DNA of 64,000 nt from Metarhizium brunneum (Eukaryota; Ascomycota; Sordariomycetes; Hypocreales; Clavicipitaceae). The stretch lies in contig NC_089427.1 of the NCBI RefSeq assembly GCF_013426205.1, positions 372,001 through 436,000 of the forward strand, written 5' to 3'. The position numbers were made by a program, and so were the translations under genes. Under the pieces are notes generated by a model. The model saw nothing but the letters and a program-made list of their open reading frames with translations. It had not been told where the DNA came from and made no database searches. Position 1 is the stretch's first letter, and each line of letters starts with the position of its first letter. Positions 54,370 through 64,000 of this stretch are shown here, piece by piece.

Positions 54370-56552
54370 ATGCACCTCCTGCAGCGCGTCCTCTGGGGCG
54401 GCGTGTCGCTGATGCACGTCGCGGGGACCGGGGGCGGCGTGCAGGGCACCGCGACGCCGTACAAGGTGCAGACGCCGCCGCTCGACACGGACTGGACCTA
54501 CGCCGTCGGCACGAACCCGTGGCCCGAGCACCCCCGGCCGCAGCTCCGGCGCGACGACTGGCGCAGCCTCAACGGCCTCTGGACCTTTGGCGACGCCGCC
54601 GCCTCCGACGCGAGCCCCGACCGCCCGCCCACGGCGCCGCTCCCGCGCGAGGTCCTGGTGCCGTCGTGCGTCGAGAGCGGCCTCTCGGGCATCCAGAGCC
54701 TCAACTCGACGCACATGTGGTTCGGCCGCGCGTTCCCCGTGCCCGACGACTGGCGCGGCGCCCGCGTCCTGCTCAACTTTGAGGCCGTCGACTACGAGGC
54801 CACCGTCTTTGTCAACGGCGCCCGCGCCGGCCACAACGTCGGCGGGTATTTCCGCTTCACCGTCGACGTCACCGAGCACGTGCGCTGGGGAGCGGACAAT
54901 GAGCTGTGAGTTTGAGCCTGGACTTTTAACGAACCCGCCCCCCTGACGCTCCCTGGTGCAGCTTCGTCTTTGTGCACGACCCCACCGACGCCGAGGTCAT
55001 CCCCGTCGGCAAGCAGACGCGCAACCCGAGCCACATCTTTTACCGCTCGTGCTCGGGCATCTGGCAGACGGTGTGGCTGGAGCGCGCGCCCGCCAACCAC
55101 ATTACGCAGCTCGACGTGGCGGCCGGCATGGACGGAGAAGGTATGTCGCGTCTGGTGTCTTTTTTTTTTTTTCCTGAGTGTTGCTGACCCCCCGCAGTCA
55201 AGGTGACGGCGCACACGTCGGGCAAGCAGCAGGGCGCCGAGGTGACAATCGCCGTGGTGGACGGCGAGGGCCGCACGGTGGGGCAGGCGTCGGGCCCGTC
55301 GGACGCCGAGTTCGCCTTCCGCGTGGCGTCGCCGCGGCTGTGGTCGCCGGCCTCGCCCACGCTGTACAACCTGACGCTGACGCTGGGCGACGACCGCGTG
55401 CACAGCTACACGGGGTTCCGCACCGTCTCGGCCGGCCTCGTCGACGGCGTGCAGCGGCCCCTGCTCAACGGCGAGTTCGTCTTCCTCTTCGGCACCCTGG
55501 ACCAGGGCTTCTGGCCCGACGGGCTGTACACGCCGCCCAGCCGCGAGGCCATGGTGTACGACCTGCGCATGCTGAAGCGCCTGGGCTTCAACATGGTGCG
55601 CAAGCACGTATGTTTCTCTCCCTCTCTCTCTCTGATGACCGCGCTGACGCCGCCCCCCAGATCAAGGTCGAGCCGGACCTGTTCTACCGCGCCTGCGACG
55701 AGATGGGCCTCCTCGTCATCCAGGACATGCCCTCGCTGCCGGCCGACGGCAACCGCCCGCCCAGCCCGGCGCAGCAGGCCGAGTTCCAGCGCCAGCTCGA
55801 GGTGCTCGTCCACGAGCACAAGAGCTACCCCTCGCTCGTGGTCTGGGTCATTTACAACGAGGGCTGGGGCCAGCTCCGCGGCCCGCCGTACCCGGAGGAG
55901 CGGCTGACGGACGTGGTGCGCCGCCTCGACCCGTCGCGCCTGGTGGACGCCGTCACGGGCTGGCACGACCACGGCTTTGGCGACTTTTCCGTACGTGTCT
56001 TGATGTGAACGGGACCATGTATTGACCACTTGAGTTTAATGTTGGCTGACCCTCGTCCCGCGCAGGACAACCACCACTACGCCAACCCGCAGTGCGGCAC
56101 GCCCTTTTACTCGATTCTCTCGTCGCCCTACGACCCCCGCCGCATCGGGTTCCAGGGCGAGTTTGGCGGCATCGGGCACAACGTCTCGATTGAGCAGTGA
56201 GTTGTGTTGGCTCTGCGTGCATACTTACTGGATTGAATGACTGACTGACTTGACGCGCAGCCTGTGGAACGTCCAGCAGGCCATTGACACGATTAACCAG
56301 ACGTACGAGGTCAGCGCCGACCTCGACGCGTACAATTACCGCGCGGGGGTACTCTTCCGCGAGCTGACGGAGCAGGTGGAGAGGTATGCGTGCAGCGGGG
56401 GCGTGTGGACGCAGACGACGGACGTGGAGGGCGAGGTGAATGGCTTGTATACGTATGATCGTCGCGTGCTGAGGGCCAATGTGAGTCAGTGGCAGGCGGA
56501 CATTAGGGGGTTGTATGACGCGGCGCATGGGAGGGGAGGGGCGAGGCCGTAG
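54370..56552 (+). CDS. Glycoside hydrolase family 2 (beta-glycosidase)
   Basis: Six exons (54370-54905, 54962-55140, 55198-55607, 55661-55990, 56066-56196, 56261-56552) give 625 aa with frame kept throughout. The N-terminus is a likely secretion signal (MHLLQRVLWGGVSLMHVAGT). The sugar-binding jelly roll shows LNGLWTFGD, VPSCVESGLSG and ARVLLNFEAVDYEATVFVNG; an Ig-like domain follows, then the TIM barrel with MLKRLGFNMVRKH. The acid/base pair Asn441-Glu442 is in VIYNEGWG and the candidate nucleophile is Glu517 in GFQGEFGGIG. Members hydrolyse beta-galactosides, beta-glucuronides or beta-mannosides; which one is not decidable here. Intron 2 holds a T-rich tract and intron 3 a CT microsatellite. 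Confidence 0.92.
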
Positions 56553-57687
56553 GTGTTGCTGTTGAATCGAGATTGATTGATCATTGGGATTGACGGACAT
56601 GGATCGACATTGATGGATGGACTGTGCGTTGAAATTGATGGACGACATTGGGCCTTTGCATCACTATCACTGACGTGCTGTTGGTGCACGGATACAGAAT
56701 TATATAGTATGATTAACCATGAACATGATTTGCGCTGCAGTAGCCCTTTGTTTTATTCTTATTGTGGCTGTTGTAGATTCGTGTAGGAAATAAATACTAC
56801 CGGACTCTACTCTGCCATGACATGCGTGCTCTAATATTGCCGTATGCCTTGTTTACCTTTTGTCTCTCACTGTCTGTTTAATATTTAATATTTAATATTG
56901 TTATATGCCTTATTTCCCTTACTGTCTCTTACTGTTTGTTCAATGTTTAATGCCATTGCGTGTCTCATCTCGTTAGTTGCCCAATACCTCGTGGAGACTC
57001 GCTTCCCTACATGTAGAAAAATTGTATGGTAGAAGAGGCCCCGCGAGCTATTGGCCAACTAGAGAGATTTACCTGGCTGTCGCTTATTATTTATTTAATG
57101 TTTACTATTATTATACAATAAAGCCAAGTATTACGGCTTTAGCGGGTATAGCCAGTGTCTCGTTCCTCTGTAGACTCAAGGCTTCAGAGTCTTAGTCTTT
57201 TGTGCAAGGCGCATCATGACATGGCCCTGCATAGGAGTGCCGGTCATACAGGTCACGTCTAGAGGGTACCTCGCCTGCATATAGCCAGCGCCTCGCACAA
57301 TTGACGTCAACATGGAAGTGCGAGGGCAAGCTTTAGTCTTTGAATACAACGCCCGTATTGCTTCCACCTAGCTATCATCTCTATCATCGTGCATTATGGC
57401 CGTTACATTTTGCAGGTCCCGGAATGCCTCGTTTGAATCGCACTGGGGTGTCAACACTCTAATTAGACGGAGCCCATGTCTACATATAGCCTTCATCTTC
57501 GTATTGATGACCAACTTTCCGAATTTTAGCTACACATAACCAAGCATGACGTTGTGGCACTTGCCTCCTAACTTGACCGTGAGCACAACTTATGCTATCA
57601 TCAGGTCCGCCCCAAATGTTAAACGACGGTAGCAGTATTGCGACTTAGAAAAGCTCGCGGTCCTCATGTGTGCTGGTGATGGTGTTT
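56553..57687. other. Intergenic, AT-rich
   Basis: A 1.1-kb stretch with no gene. It contains a degenerate tandem duplication at 56831-56948 and ATATTTA microsatellite units. Confidence 0.5.
56831..56948 (+). repeat. Degenerate ~59-bp tandem duplication
   Basis: Two adjacent units share TAATATTG, ATGCCTTRTTTMCC, TGTCTCTYACTGT and TGTTTAAT-like blocks in the same order, with an ATATTTA microsatellite at the junction. It is non-coding. Confidence 0.5.
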
Positions 57688-58224
57688 TCATATAATTATG
57701 ATACTCTGGAGATCACCTCGCTTCTTCGCCGCAGCAAATCTTTCGACAATCAACCGCCGCAGCGCCGGTTTATCACTGCCTCCATTTTCATCTTCCACCC
57801 AGACTCCTATCCCAAACCCAACCCTCTGGAAGACTGCCGATGCAGCAAACGAGTGCATACAATGGTTTGCCACCTTTAGCACTAAGAAAAGTGGCCCCAG
57901 TAAAGCATCAGGGCCGTCGTCAAGATGGTGGTTGACCCAAGAGGTCTTGTAATCAATACTCCCGTCTACAGAGGCCCAAGACCATGTCGGGGCTCGGTAC
58001 CTGCGTGGGCGTACACCTCCAGGGCTGAACATTTGCATCGACCAACACATGTCTCGAACCATGTCGTCAAACCAGAGACCAGCCAAATATCGACTGGCCA
58101 CTGGAAAAATTCTCTCATCTTTTTGAGTCGAGGCCAATGAAAATCGAGCCGCTAGATCTCCCAGGGCCGGCAACTTGTCGTCTTCACTTCTGTCACTCAT
58201 GGCATATATCGAGACAAATAGCAC
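57688..58224 (-). pseudogene. HET-type protein, C-terminal fragment
   Basis: The 178-aa frame has the segment that follows the HET domain in many fungal HET proteins: SEDDKLPALGDLAARFS, YLAGLWFDDMVRDMCW and YRAPTWSWASVDGSI. The N-terminal HET domain itself is absent upstream on this strand; the sequence beyond 58224 reads into stops and then belongs to another gene on the opposite strand. It is read as the tail of a heterokaryon-incompatibility gene that lost its death-inducing half. It has a normal-looking end (stop at 57688-57690). Confidence 0.72.
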
Positions 58225-58492
58225 TATAATCTACATGCCTATTTCGAGACCCTTGTTGTCCTTTCCAGTCATATCTAGGGGAACAAGATGACTTCACCTC
58301 TAGGAGTCGATATTGAACTGGGTTGCGTTGATCCTGAGGTGTCTTTACACCAACGTCACATTTGGCCTTTGTGGCTCCAAGCATGGTTTACCCGCACCGC
58401 GCTGCCAGATTCGAGTAGCCGGGTATCGAGGCAGAGTATGACTTAACTTGACATGACAGCCCGCCCTGGAGAATTCGATTCAATGGCGCTGA

Positions 58493-59349
58493 CTGGCCAT
58501 AGTCGAGGCCTTCCCACCAGGGTACCCCCGATTCTCAGTACTTTTGGCGTCTCATCCGTCATTCCTTGTCTGTCGGCGATTTTCCACCCTACGCACGCGT
58601 CTGTTGTTGCTCAAGCAGGACAGACTCGCGATCCTCGAGAAGGAGCTGGACAAGATCGATCGAGAAGAGTCGTTCCCGCTATCACTTGGAAGCAGTCGGA
58701 GGGACGCCAACCAGGAGAGGCGTGCCGTCATTTCAGAAATAGATGGCGCCTTGGCCGACTATGGTAATTATCCCACATGCACTCGCCCGCACTGTGCTCT
58801 CTCGAGTCTCAAGCGCTGATGGCGGCACATTCCTTCGTCGAGAGGCAGCAGCGGGCAATGACCTTTGAAGCTGCGCCGCACCGAGCCGTCACGAACCTGC
58901 GGAACTGGGTCCATGGAAACGGTTGCGTGGCACGAGCAGAGACAGCCTACTTGGAACAAGGCGAGGATCTTGTCAGCGTTACTACCCAACAAGACAACGC
59001 GACATCCTGGTTGGAGGCGATTGTGGAACACGCTTGTATGAAATTCGGGGTATATTTTCAAACACGGGAGAGTCGGCGGCCTTGTCGAGACCCAAACGTG
59101 CATGTTTTCTCACCATCATCGATAGGACGAGCGGTGCGAATTCTTCTTGCACCATTCATCGCCATTCTCCTCCTCGCCCCGGTCGTCGTTTGCCATCTTG
59201 TCGGCAGCCTGACAGCCCGATTGATCGTTGTCATTTTCGCTACGGGTGGTTTTATAGCCATTTTATCCAGCTTTAGTAAGGCGAGGGCAATCGAGCTGAC
59301 CGTAGCAGGTGCAACGTACGTTGGCACCACAATTTATTTGGTCTCGTAG
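58493..59349 (+). CDS. DUF6594-type membrane protein, 5' end unresolved
   Basis: Two exons, about 58493-58763 and 58814-59349, with a 50-nt intron (GTAATT...CAAG). Sequence from about 58520 reads GYPRFSVLLASHPSFLVCRRF, then LLLLKQDRLAILEKELDKIDREE, a coiled-coil stretch typical of DUF6594 proteins. After the intron comes LRNWVHGNGCV and EDLVSVTTQQDNATSWLE. Three to four C-terminal membrane helices follow (ILLAPFIAILLLAPVVV, RLIVVIFATGGFIAILSSF, and the tail ending in TIYLVS). The in-frame sequence has no ATG before a TGA at 58490, so either a short 5' exon exists or a one-base change broke the start: an ATG at 58454 is open but in another frame. The function is unknown; it is often found near HET/NLR-type genes. 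Confidence 0.65.
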
Positions 59350-59418
59350 ACCATGTATGTACTAATGTCCGAGGTCACAGCTATACGACTGTCCTTGTCG
59401 TGTTTATTTCAAGTACTG

Positions 59419-60816
59419 CTAGTTGAAAAATGAAGTACCTGTTTTCAGTCGTTCCCGTGCATCGCGGTGCGTATGATGAAGCTCCGAGTTGCCCATGCTT
59501 CCTGTCCCGGGTAATTTGGCCCTCGCAAGGGTCTTGTCAAGTCTGCGAGGAGTGTCGAGAGCGAGGCGCCATATGCCGCCGTGTTCGATATCGTGAACTG
59601 CCGAAGCGCCGGGCGCCTTGCCGTCTGCAGAGGAGAGGAGCGAGAATGGAGCTTCAAGAGAGGAATTCGGGAGCCGGTTCTCGATACCCTCGGCGTACTT
59701 GAACTCGGCGAGGTGTTGTAACGTAGCCAAGAGTCCCAAGACATGGTGCTCTGCGTCCGGGGTGTCGATGGATACCGTAGGCAGGCTGCGAATTCTCTGC
59801 AGCGTCCCGTCGAGTATTTCGTGCTCCTGGCGGTCGTTCACCGCAAGGTTAAACATGCATGCCTCCCGCTCATCCTTTGTGCACAGGCGTAGCCATCGTT
59901 GTCCATCCGAGCCCCTAGTCTGTTGGATATGATTGAGGAGCTTGTGGGCGCTGGCAGCGAGCCGCACCGATACCCTTTGACGTGAGCGGGCAGTCAATGA
60001 CTTTGCTATCCAGCAGTCGGCATGGCCCTGTTTCAAATTGGTTCTCTCCTGTCCGGTTGTGGCCACCTCCGACGTAAGCGGGCCAACATTCTCGACTCGA
60101 ACCGTTGCCAAGATATCAATATCCGACTGGTTGGTGGCATCCTCTGAGCTGAGCGGGTATACGGCATACTCGTCGTTCGGGTGAAGGCCATGTGCTAGTC
60201 CCGCATCCAAGCACAGGCGTTGATCCTCGGCTCTGTAGTAGATTCGAAAGTAGGCCATGTCCTTCTTCGGTCACCTCGGCGCCCGATCGGACATGTCGTT
60301 GTTACCGTAGCGCATTGGCGTTAGCTGCGGCCAGGACACGCGAAACCTCACTCGTAGGTGCTCATACAACGATTCATGGGTGATTTCTGTACAACGCCTT
60401 CTCAGGTCATCTAGTGCGTCTAGAAGAAAGTAGCTGAGGGCTCCGCGTCTCTCTCCTTGGGCGAGTTGGAGCTCGCGAGCGATTTCATGGGGGCTGGAGG
60501 ACGCTACCCGAGAAGCAGCAGTCAAGGACAACAGTGACGAGGAGACCCTTCTCTACCATGCGCCCAAGACAGTTTGCGAGTAGTTGGCTCTGTAAGTAGC
60601 GCATCCCAGGACCGCTCTCCTCAAAGAGAGCAAGAGCCAGGTTGGCAGGGGCCGTCGCTGTGAGAGCCGCAATGTCGACAGAGTGTCGACCCGTCTGTAA
60701 GTACTGCTTCATCGCCCAACATCGTGAACGCAACCCTTGAGGTCTTCCGCACCGCCGTAAAAGTTGATTCCAACTAGCACTGCCCAGTGCTTCGCAAGCG
60801 GATTAGCAGAATCCAT
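59419..60816 (-). pseudogene. Caspase-like (peptidase C14) protein pseudogene
   Basis: The start at 60816 reads WAVLVGINFYGGAEDLKGCV, the usual opening of fungal metacaspase-like C14 domains, and then shifts frame near 60722 within VGRMKQYLQTG. It continues to VDIAALTATAP and jumps directly to NLALALFEESGPG, so the segment that should hold the His of the catalytic dyad (HYSGHG region) is missing. The Cys motif LDCCFSGS is present near 60530, followed by another frame change, then RGALSYFLLDALDDLRRR and EITHESLYEHLRVRF. A further break near 60265 precedes a C-terminal domain of about 280 aa with LRLCLDAGLAHG-type segments, still open to 59419. Multiple lesions and loss of the His make proteolysis impossible. 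Confidence 0.8.
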
Positions 60817-61713
60817 GTCGGGCTTGCATCCGATCTATTCAGGCTAGGTCTACACTATAGAGAAACCTCGACCTGGCGACTGGTAGTGTCTGGTACATGC
60901 TTGCACATAGGGTGAACAGAAGAGGTCAGATACATCAGGCAGGTTAGATTAGGCTGCAAGGTGACAGTGACGTGTATTGCTGATCAACGCCCGATCGGTC
61001 CAGCGGCGCAGCCAAAACTGAGCAGATGGTGTGCAAGGCAAAATCGCGACTTGATTACTCAAGGCATTCGAAAGGGGGCTCTTACTGCCCGACGCAGAGC
61101 ATCAACGTGTGTTGGTTGGGCTGGTATGATAATTAGGCATCCGAAATACATACATGTATGTAGTTAACCCGTGTCAGGACAGTCACCTATGACTGCATGT
61201 CGCCTCACAAAAACCATTTGATAAATTCAGTCGAAATAAGTCGCCCATGCCGATCCAGCAATGACACCGGCTCACATGCGTGTCTACAACACCCGATTAC
61301 ATTGCTTCTAGGTACTCACTCAGCCTGCCATAGAACCTTCTCGCCCACCTTGTTACACGGATGTCACGTTGCCATAAAGGCACGGGCCGGACCTTGAACA
61401 TGACGACAGTTACACAACATTGAAGGGCTTGAGACCTAACGGGGGCCTCAGGCACCTAGGACAGCCCTCTGACCGCCTCTTGATATAAATAAGCGTCATC
61501 CGCCCTTGGAAGCCTTGAGAGAAACCAAGGACCTTTGATATCAAAGCGAATTATTAGTTGAACATCGAACATTGTTCCAAGCCCAATATTACTTGCCCTT
61601 GTCACACACCTCAACGGTAGACCTGAGACGGCAATTGCTAATGTTATTGCCAAATGTTGGTCTTCGCTGTTGGATTTGAGCCATTCGCCACCGGCGCGTG
61701 AAGAGAGCTCGTC
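60817..61713. other. Intergenic with solo LTR
   Basis: No gene is seen. The LTR occupies 61351-61606, leaving about 107 nt before the TPR-CHAT start codon. Confidence 0.55.
61351..61606 (+). mobile_element. Solo LTR, subfamily A, copy 3, with perfect 5-bp target-site duplication
   Basis: The best copy of the family: 256 bp, TGTTACACGG at the left and TGTCACA at the right, so the termini form short inverted repeats TGT...ACA. CACCT flanks both sides (61346-61350 and 61607-61611). Internal blocks GGGGCCTCAGGCAC, TATA segment TTGATATAAATAAG, CCAAGGACCTTTGATATC and TTGAACATCGAACATTG are shared with copies at 770 and 26090. Its TATA points toward the TPR-CHAT frame 107 nt downstream, so it may have supplied a promoter. 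Confidence 0.82.
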
Positions 61714-64000
61714 ATGGCGACCCCCCATGCTATCATGTGCAAGAGTTTCTTCAACCTCGACAAAGAGATCATCGTCTATTTGGATGGCTGCCATGACTCG
61801 GATCTACTTTCTATGGAGAAGCTACATGAGAAGCTCGAAATCTTTGAGGGAATGCGATTGCATATAATCACCTGTCTTCTTCTCTACCTGCGAACGGGAG
61901 CAACTGTACACGCGGAGAAAGCTCTTCACCGGGCAAGACATTTGAATACCATGGCTGGACCGGGAGACAAGGATGAAGCAGGCAAAATTCTGGAAACAGC
62001 CGTCATAATGAAGGATAACGGCAGAAACTTGGTGCAAAGTCTTACCTTGAACGAAATCAGGAGACAACTCAAAACTCGTCTTGAAGAGAGTGGACTGCTC
62101 ACCGCGCCCGCGCCTGGAGTGTATGCGGCGTGCCAATGCCTCCAGTCGACGCCTCAAGATGGCTCTACATGGGTTCCATCGTTGCTTGGCTTGGCTGGAG
62201 TATTCAAGAAGCGCTTTGAACAGTCTACACCGAGAGACATAAGAGACCTGAACCTGGCAATAAACTTGACCCTTGTAGGATTGCGGGCAACACCTGAAAA
62301 CGACGGCCTCTACCGATCGGAACGGCTCCAATCACTATCGGAGCTGTTTTTCGCACGTTTTCGACACACCAGGTCGATGGACGACTTGGATCGCACCATT
62401 CAACTCCGAGAGCAGGCGTTGGTCCTCACATCCTCGACCGACACGGACTGGGTTGTCCAAGCACACAACCTCGGGAACTGCTATGGCGAGCGCTTCGACA
62501 TGAACGGACATATTGACAACTTGAATCGATGCATCATGCTTCTTGAGGCGGCGGCTCGGCGTCAAGATATGCAGCTTGAAGGCGACATTCTATGCAACCT
62601 GGCCTTTAGACTAGTGAGACGATCTGACCGGACGGGGTCTATGGACGATTTGAACAGTGCGGTCGCTGCTGGCGAGAGATCAACGAATCTGAGTGTGCAA
62701 GGTCATGACCGGACCGAGCGAATAATATGTCTCGCAGCTTGTCTATCCAGGCGGTTCGAACGAGGAGGATCGATGAAAGACCTCGACCGTGGCGTGCAAC
62801 TCTTGCGCAACGCGGTCAGCCTGATGCCTACGGACTACCCACATCGTGGCCAGACACTCAATAACCTTGGGGCAATGCTAGGCCTCAAGCATGGAATGAC
62901 AAAATCAGCGGCAGATCTGGACGATGCCATCGAAGCCACCGGTAAAGCACTAGAAGCTCTTCCATCGGATCATCCCCTTCGAGTTCTAGCCTTGAGTAAC
63001 CTGTCTGTCTTTTTGAGGAGAAGGGCTTGCGAAGCGACCTGTAACGTGCAATCGAGGTGTCCGGCGAGGCAATAGACAGACTCCCTGTTGACCATGTGGA
63101 GCGGCCCTCGATGCTCAACAATCGGGCAGTATTCCTCTTGACGCGGATGAAACTCGACAACTCGACTTGTGACCAGGCACTCGCATTGGATCATCTCCAA
63201 CAGGGCTTGGACTGTCCAAACCACTCGTCCTACAACTCAGGCTACTCTGGCTCCAAGGTGTAGTGAAATCTTCACATCACGCTTGGACTAGCAGACAGCG
63301 GCTTCTATGCTATGTACAGCCGTGGAGCCTCTTCCTCTTCTTAGCCCCAAGTCTTTACAGCATCTAGACAAGCAACACGAGCTCAAGCACTTCCAGGGCC
63401 TCTCGTCAAGGGCTGCTTCAGCCGCCCTCAATCCCAATCTCGGTCCATTTCACGCGCTGCAGCTTCTTGAATCTGGGCGTAACATAATTTCGACCACGAT
63501 GATGGAGGTTCGGACCGACGTCTCGGTTCTTGAACAACAGCACCCGGACCTCGCGAAAGAATTCTGCAGTCTGCAGGACGTGTTTGACACACCAGACGGC
63601 ATGGCTGGAGTTTCTGGCACTTGGAGCAACAGAAACCAGGGAAAGCTCGGATCAGGAAGTCGTATGAAGGCAGATGGAGGTCTTCGGGACGTTCTTGGCA
63701 AGATGCGTCTTTGCCAAGGGTTCGAGCGCTTCGTTCTGCCGCCGACCGAGGACGAAATCAAGGCTGCCGCAAATCCCGATCCCATAGCTGTGATGAATGC
63801 CACCGCACATCACTCCGACGCGATCCTCATCACATAAAATCAGATCCGTGTGCTGGAGCTGCCAGACCTGAAACCTACGGAGATTCTTTCCCTACTCTCA
63901 CAAACTCGACAATCTGGTATGCACTCATCCTCTTCTACCTCGAAACTGTTAGGGCTGGTCTGGGATACGCTCTGTGAACCAGTTCTCGATGCCCTAGAGT
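61714..64000 (+). pseudogene. TPR-CHAT protein pseudogene, continues past window end
   Basis: An open frame from ATG 61714 runs to 63075. After an N-terminal helical region it carries TPR-like units of about 50 residues with DLDRTIQLREQAL, HIDNLNRCIMLLE, SMKDLDRGVQLLRNAV and DLDDAIEATGKALEALP. A frameshift at about 63020 and a stop (63042-63044) separate it from the next units, EVSGEAIDRLPVDHVERPSM and then LLPLLSPKSLQHLDKQHELK, in other frames. ALQLLESGRNIIS and DVSVLEQQHPDLAKEF lead into the CHAT domain (GFERFVLPPTEDEIKAAA), where TAA at 63835-63837 interrupts DAILIT and IRVLELPDL; the last legible segment is LVWDTLCEPVLDALE at the edge. CHAT is a caspase-related protease or cell-death effector; its His/Cys residues would lie beyond the window. 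At least three lesions indicate a pseudogene. Confidence 0.78.

Noticed and set aside
53555..54412. A 285-aa plus-strand frame before the GH2 gene
   Set aside because: It runs into the GH2 start in another frame, has no domain and mirrors minus-strand frames; judged fortuitous.

Overview
The window is nuclear DNA of a filamentous ascomycete, most likely a sordariomycete and possibly Hypocreales. The reasons are GT-AG introns of about 46-130 nt with clear branch sites, GC-rich coding islands separated by AT-richer intergenic DNA, a divergent PDR transporter and Zn2Cys6 regulator pair, secreted cutinase, lipase and lysozyme-like proteins, and remnants of HET, NLR-type, caspase-like and TPR-CHAT genes. 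No gene is organised as an operon. The placement rests on protein families read by eye, not on a database search.

Layout. 1-4.7 kb is gene-poor and holds one solo LTR. 5.1-6.3 kb encodes a secreted lysozyme-fold protein with a chitin-binding-like head and a Ser/Pro repeat linker. 8.7-13.1 kb (minus) is a full PDR-type ABC transporter in 3 exons. Divergent from it, 14.3-16.6 kb encodes a Zn2Cys6 regulator in 5 exons. 16.6-19.7 kb is AT-rich with a probable transposon relic. 19.7-20.2 kb is a small cysteine-free secreted protein, 21.6-22.8 kb a single-pass surface protein, and 23.9-25.4 kb (minus) a cytochrome b2-like FMN dehydrogenase.

26.1-33 kb is a degenerate zone. It holds a solo LTR with a perfect target duplication, an ankyrin protein resembling the C-terminal half of a fungal NLR (no NTPase) and ending in a 24-bp minisatellite, a second LTR, an SRPK-like kinase pseudogene lacking its catalytic loop, and a copper amine oxidase pseudogene lacking its cofactor and copper-ligand region. 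33.9-47.9 kb is a healthy metabolic and secreted block: CAL-A-type lipase, Baeyer-Villiger-type monooxygenase, Mpv17/PMP22 membrane protein, cutinase, KstD/fumarate-reductase-like FAD dehydrogenase and a DUF7907-like secreted protein. 48.7 kb is another solo LTR, 50.5-51.9 kb an MDR (enoyl reductase-like) oxidoreductase, and 54.4-56.6 kb a secreted GH2 glycosidase in 6 exons.

57.7-64 kb is a graveyard of self/non-self recognition and cell-death genes: a HET-protein C-terminal fragment, a DUF6594 membrane protein with an unresolved 5' end, a caspase-like (C14) pseudogene and a TPR-CHAT pseudogene running off the window. A solo LTR with a perfect 5-bp target duplication sits just upstream of the TPR-CHAT frame.

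The most notable new structure is a dispersed family of five solo LTRs (about 250-295 bp where complete, TGTTACACGG...TGTCACA, two sequence subfamilies). Several copies lie beside decayed genes. All splice sites given were chosen by eye from GT/AG signals and reading-frame continuity.
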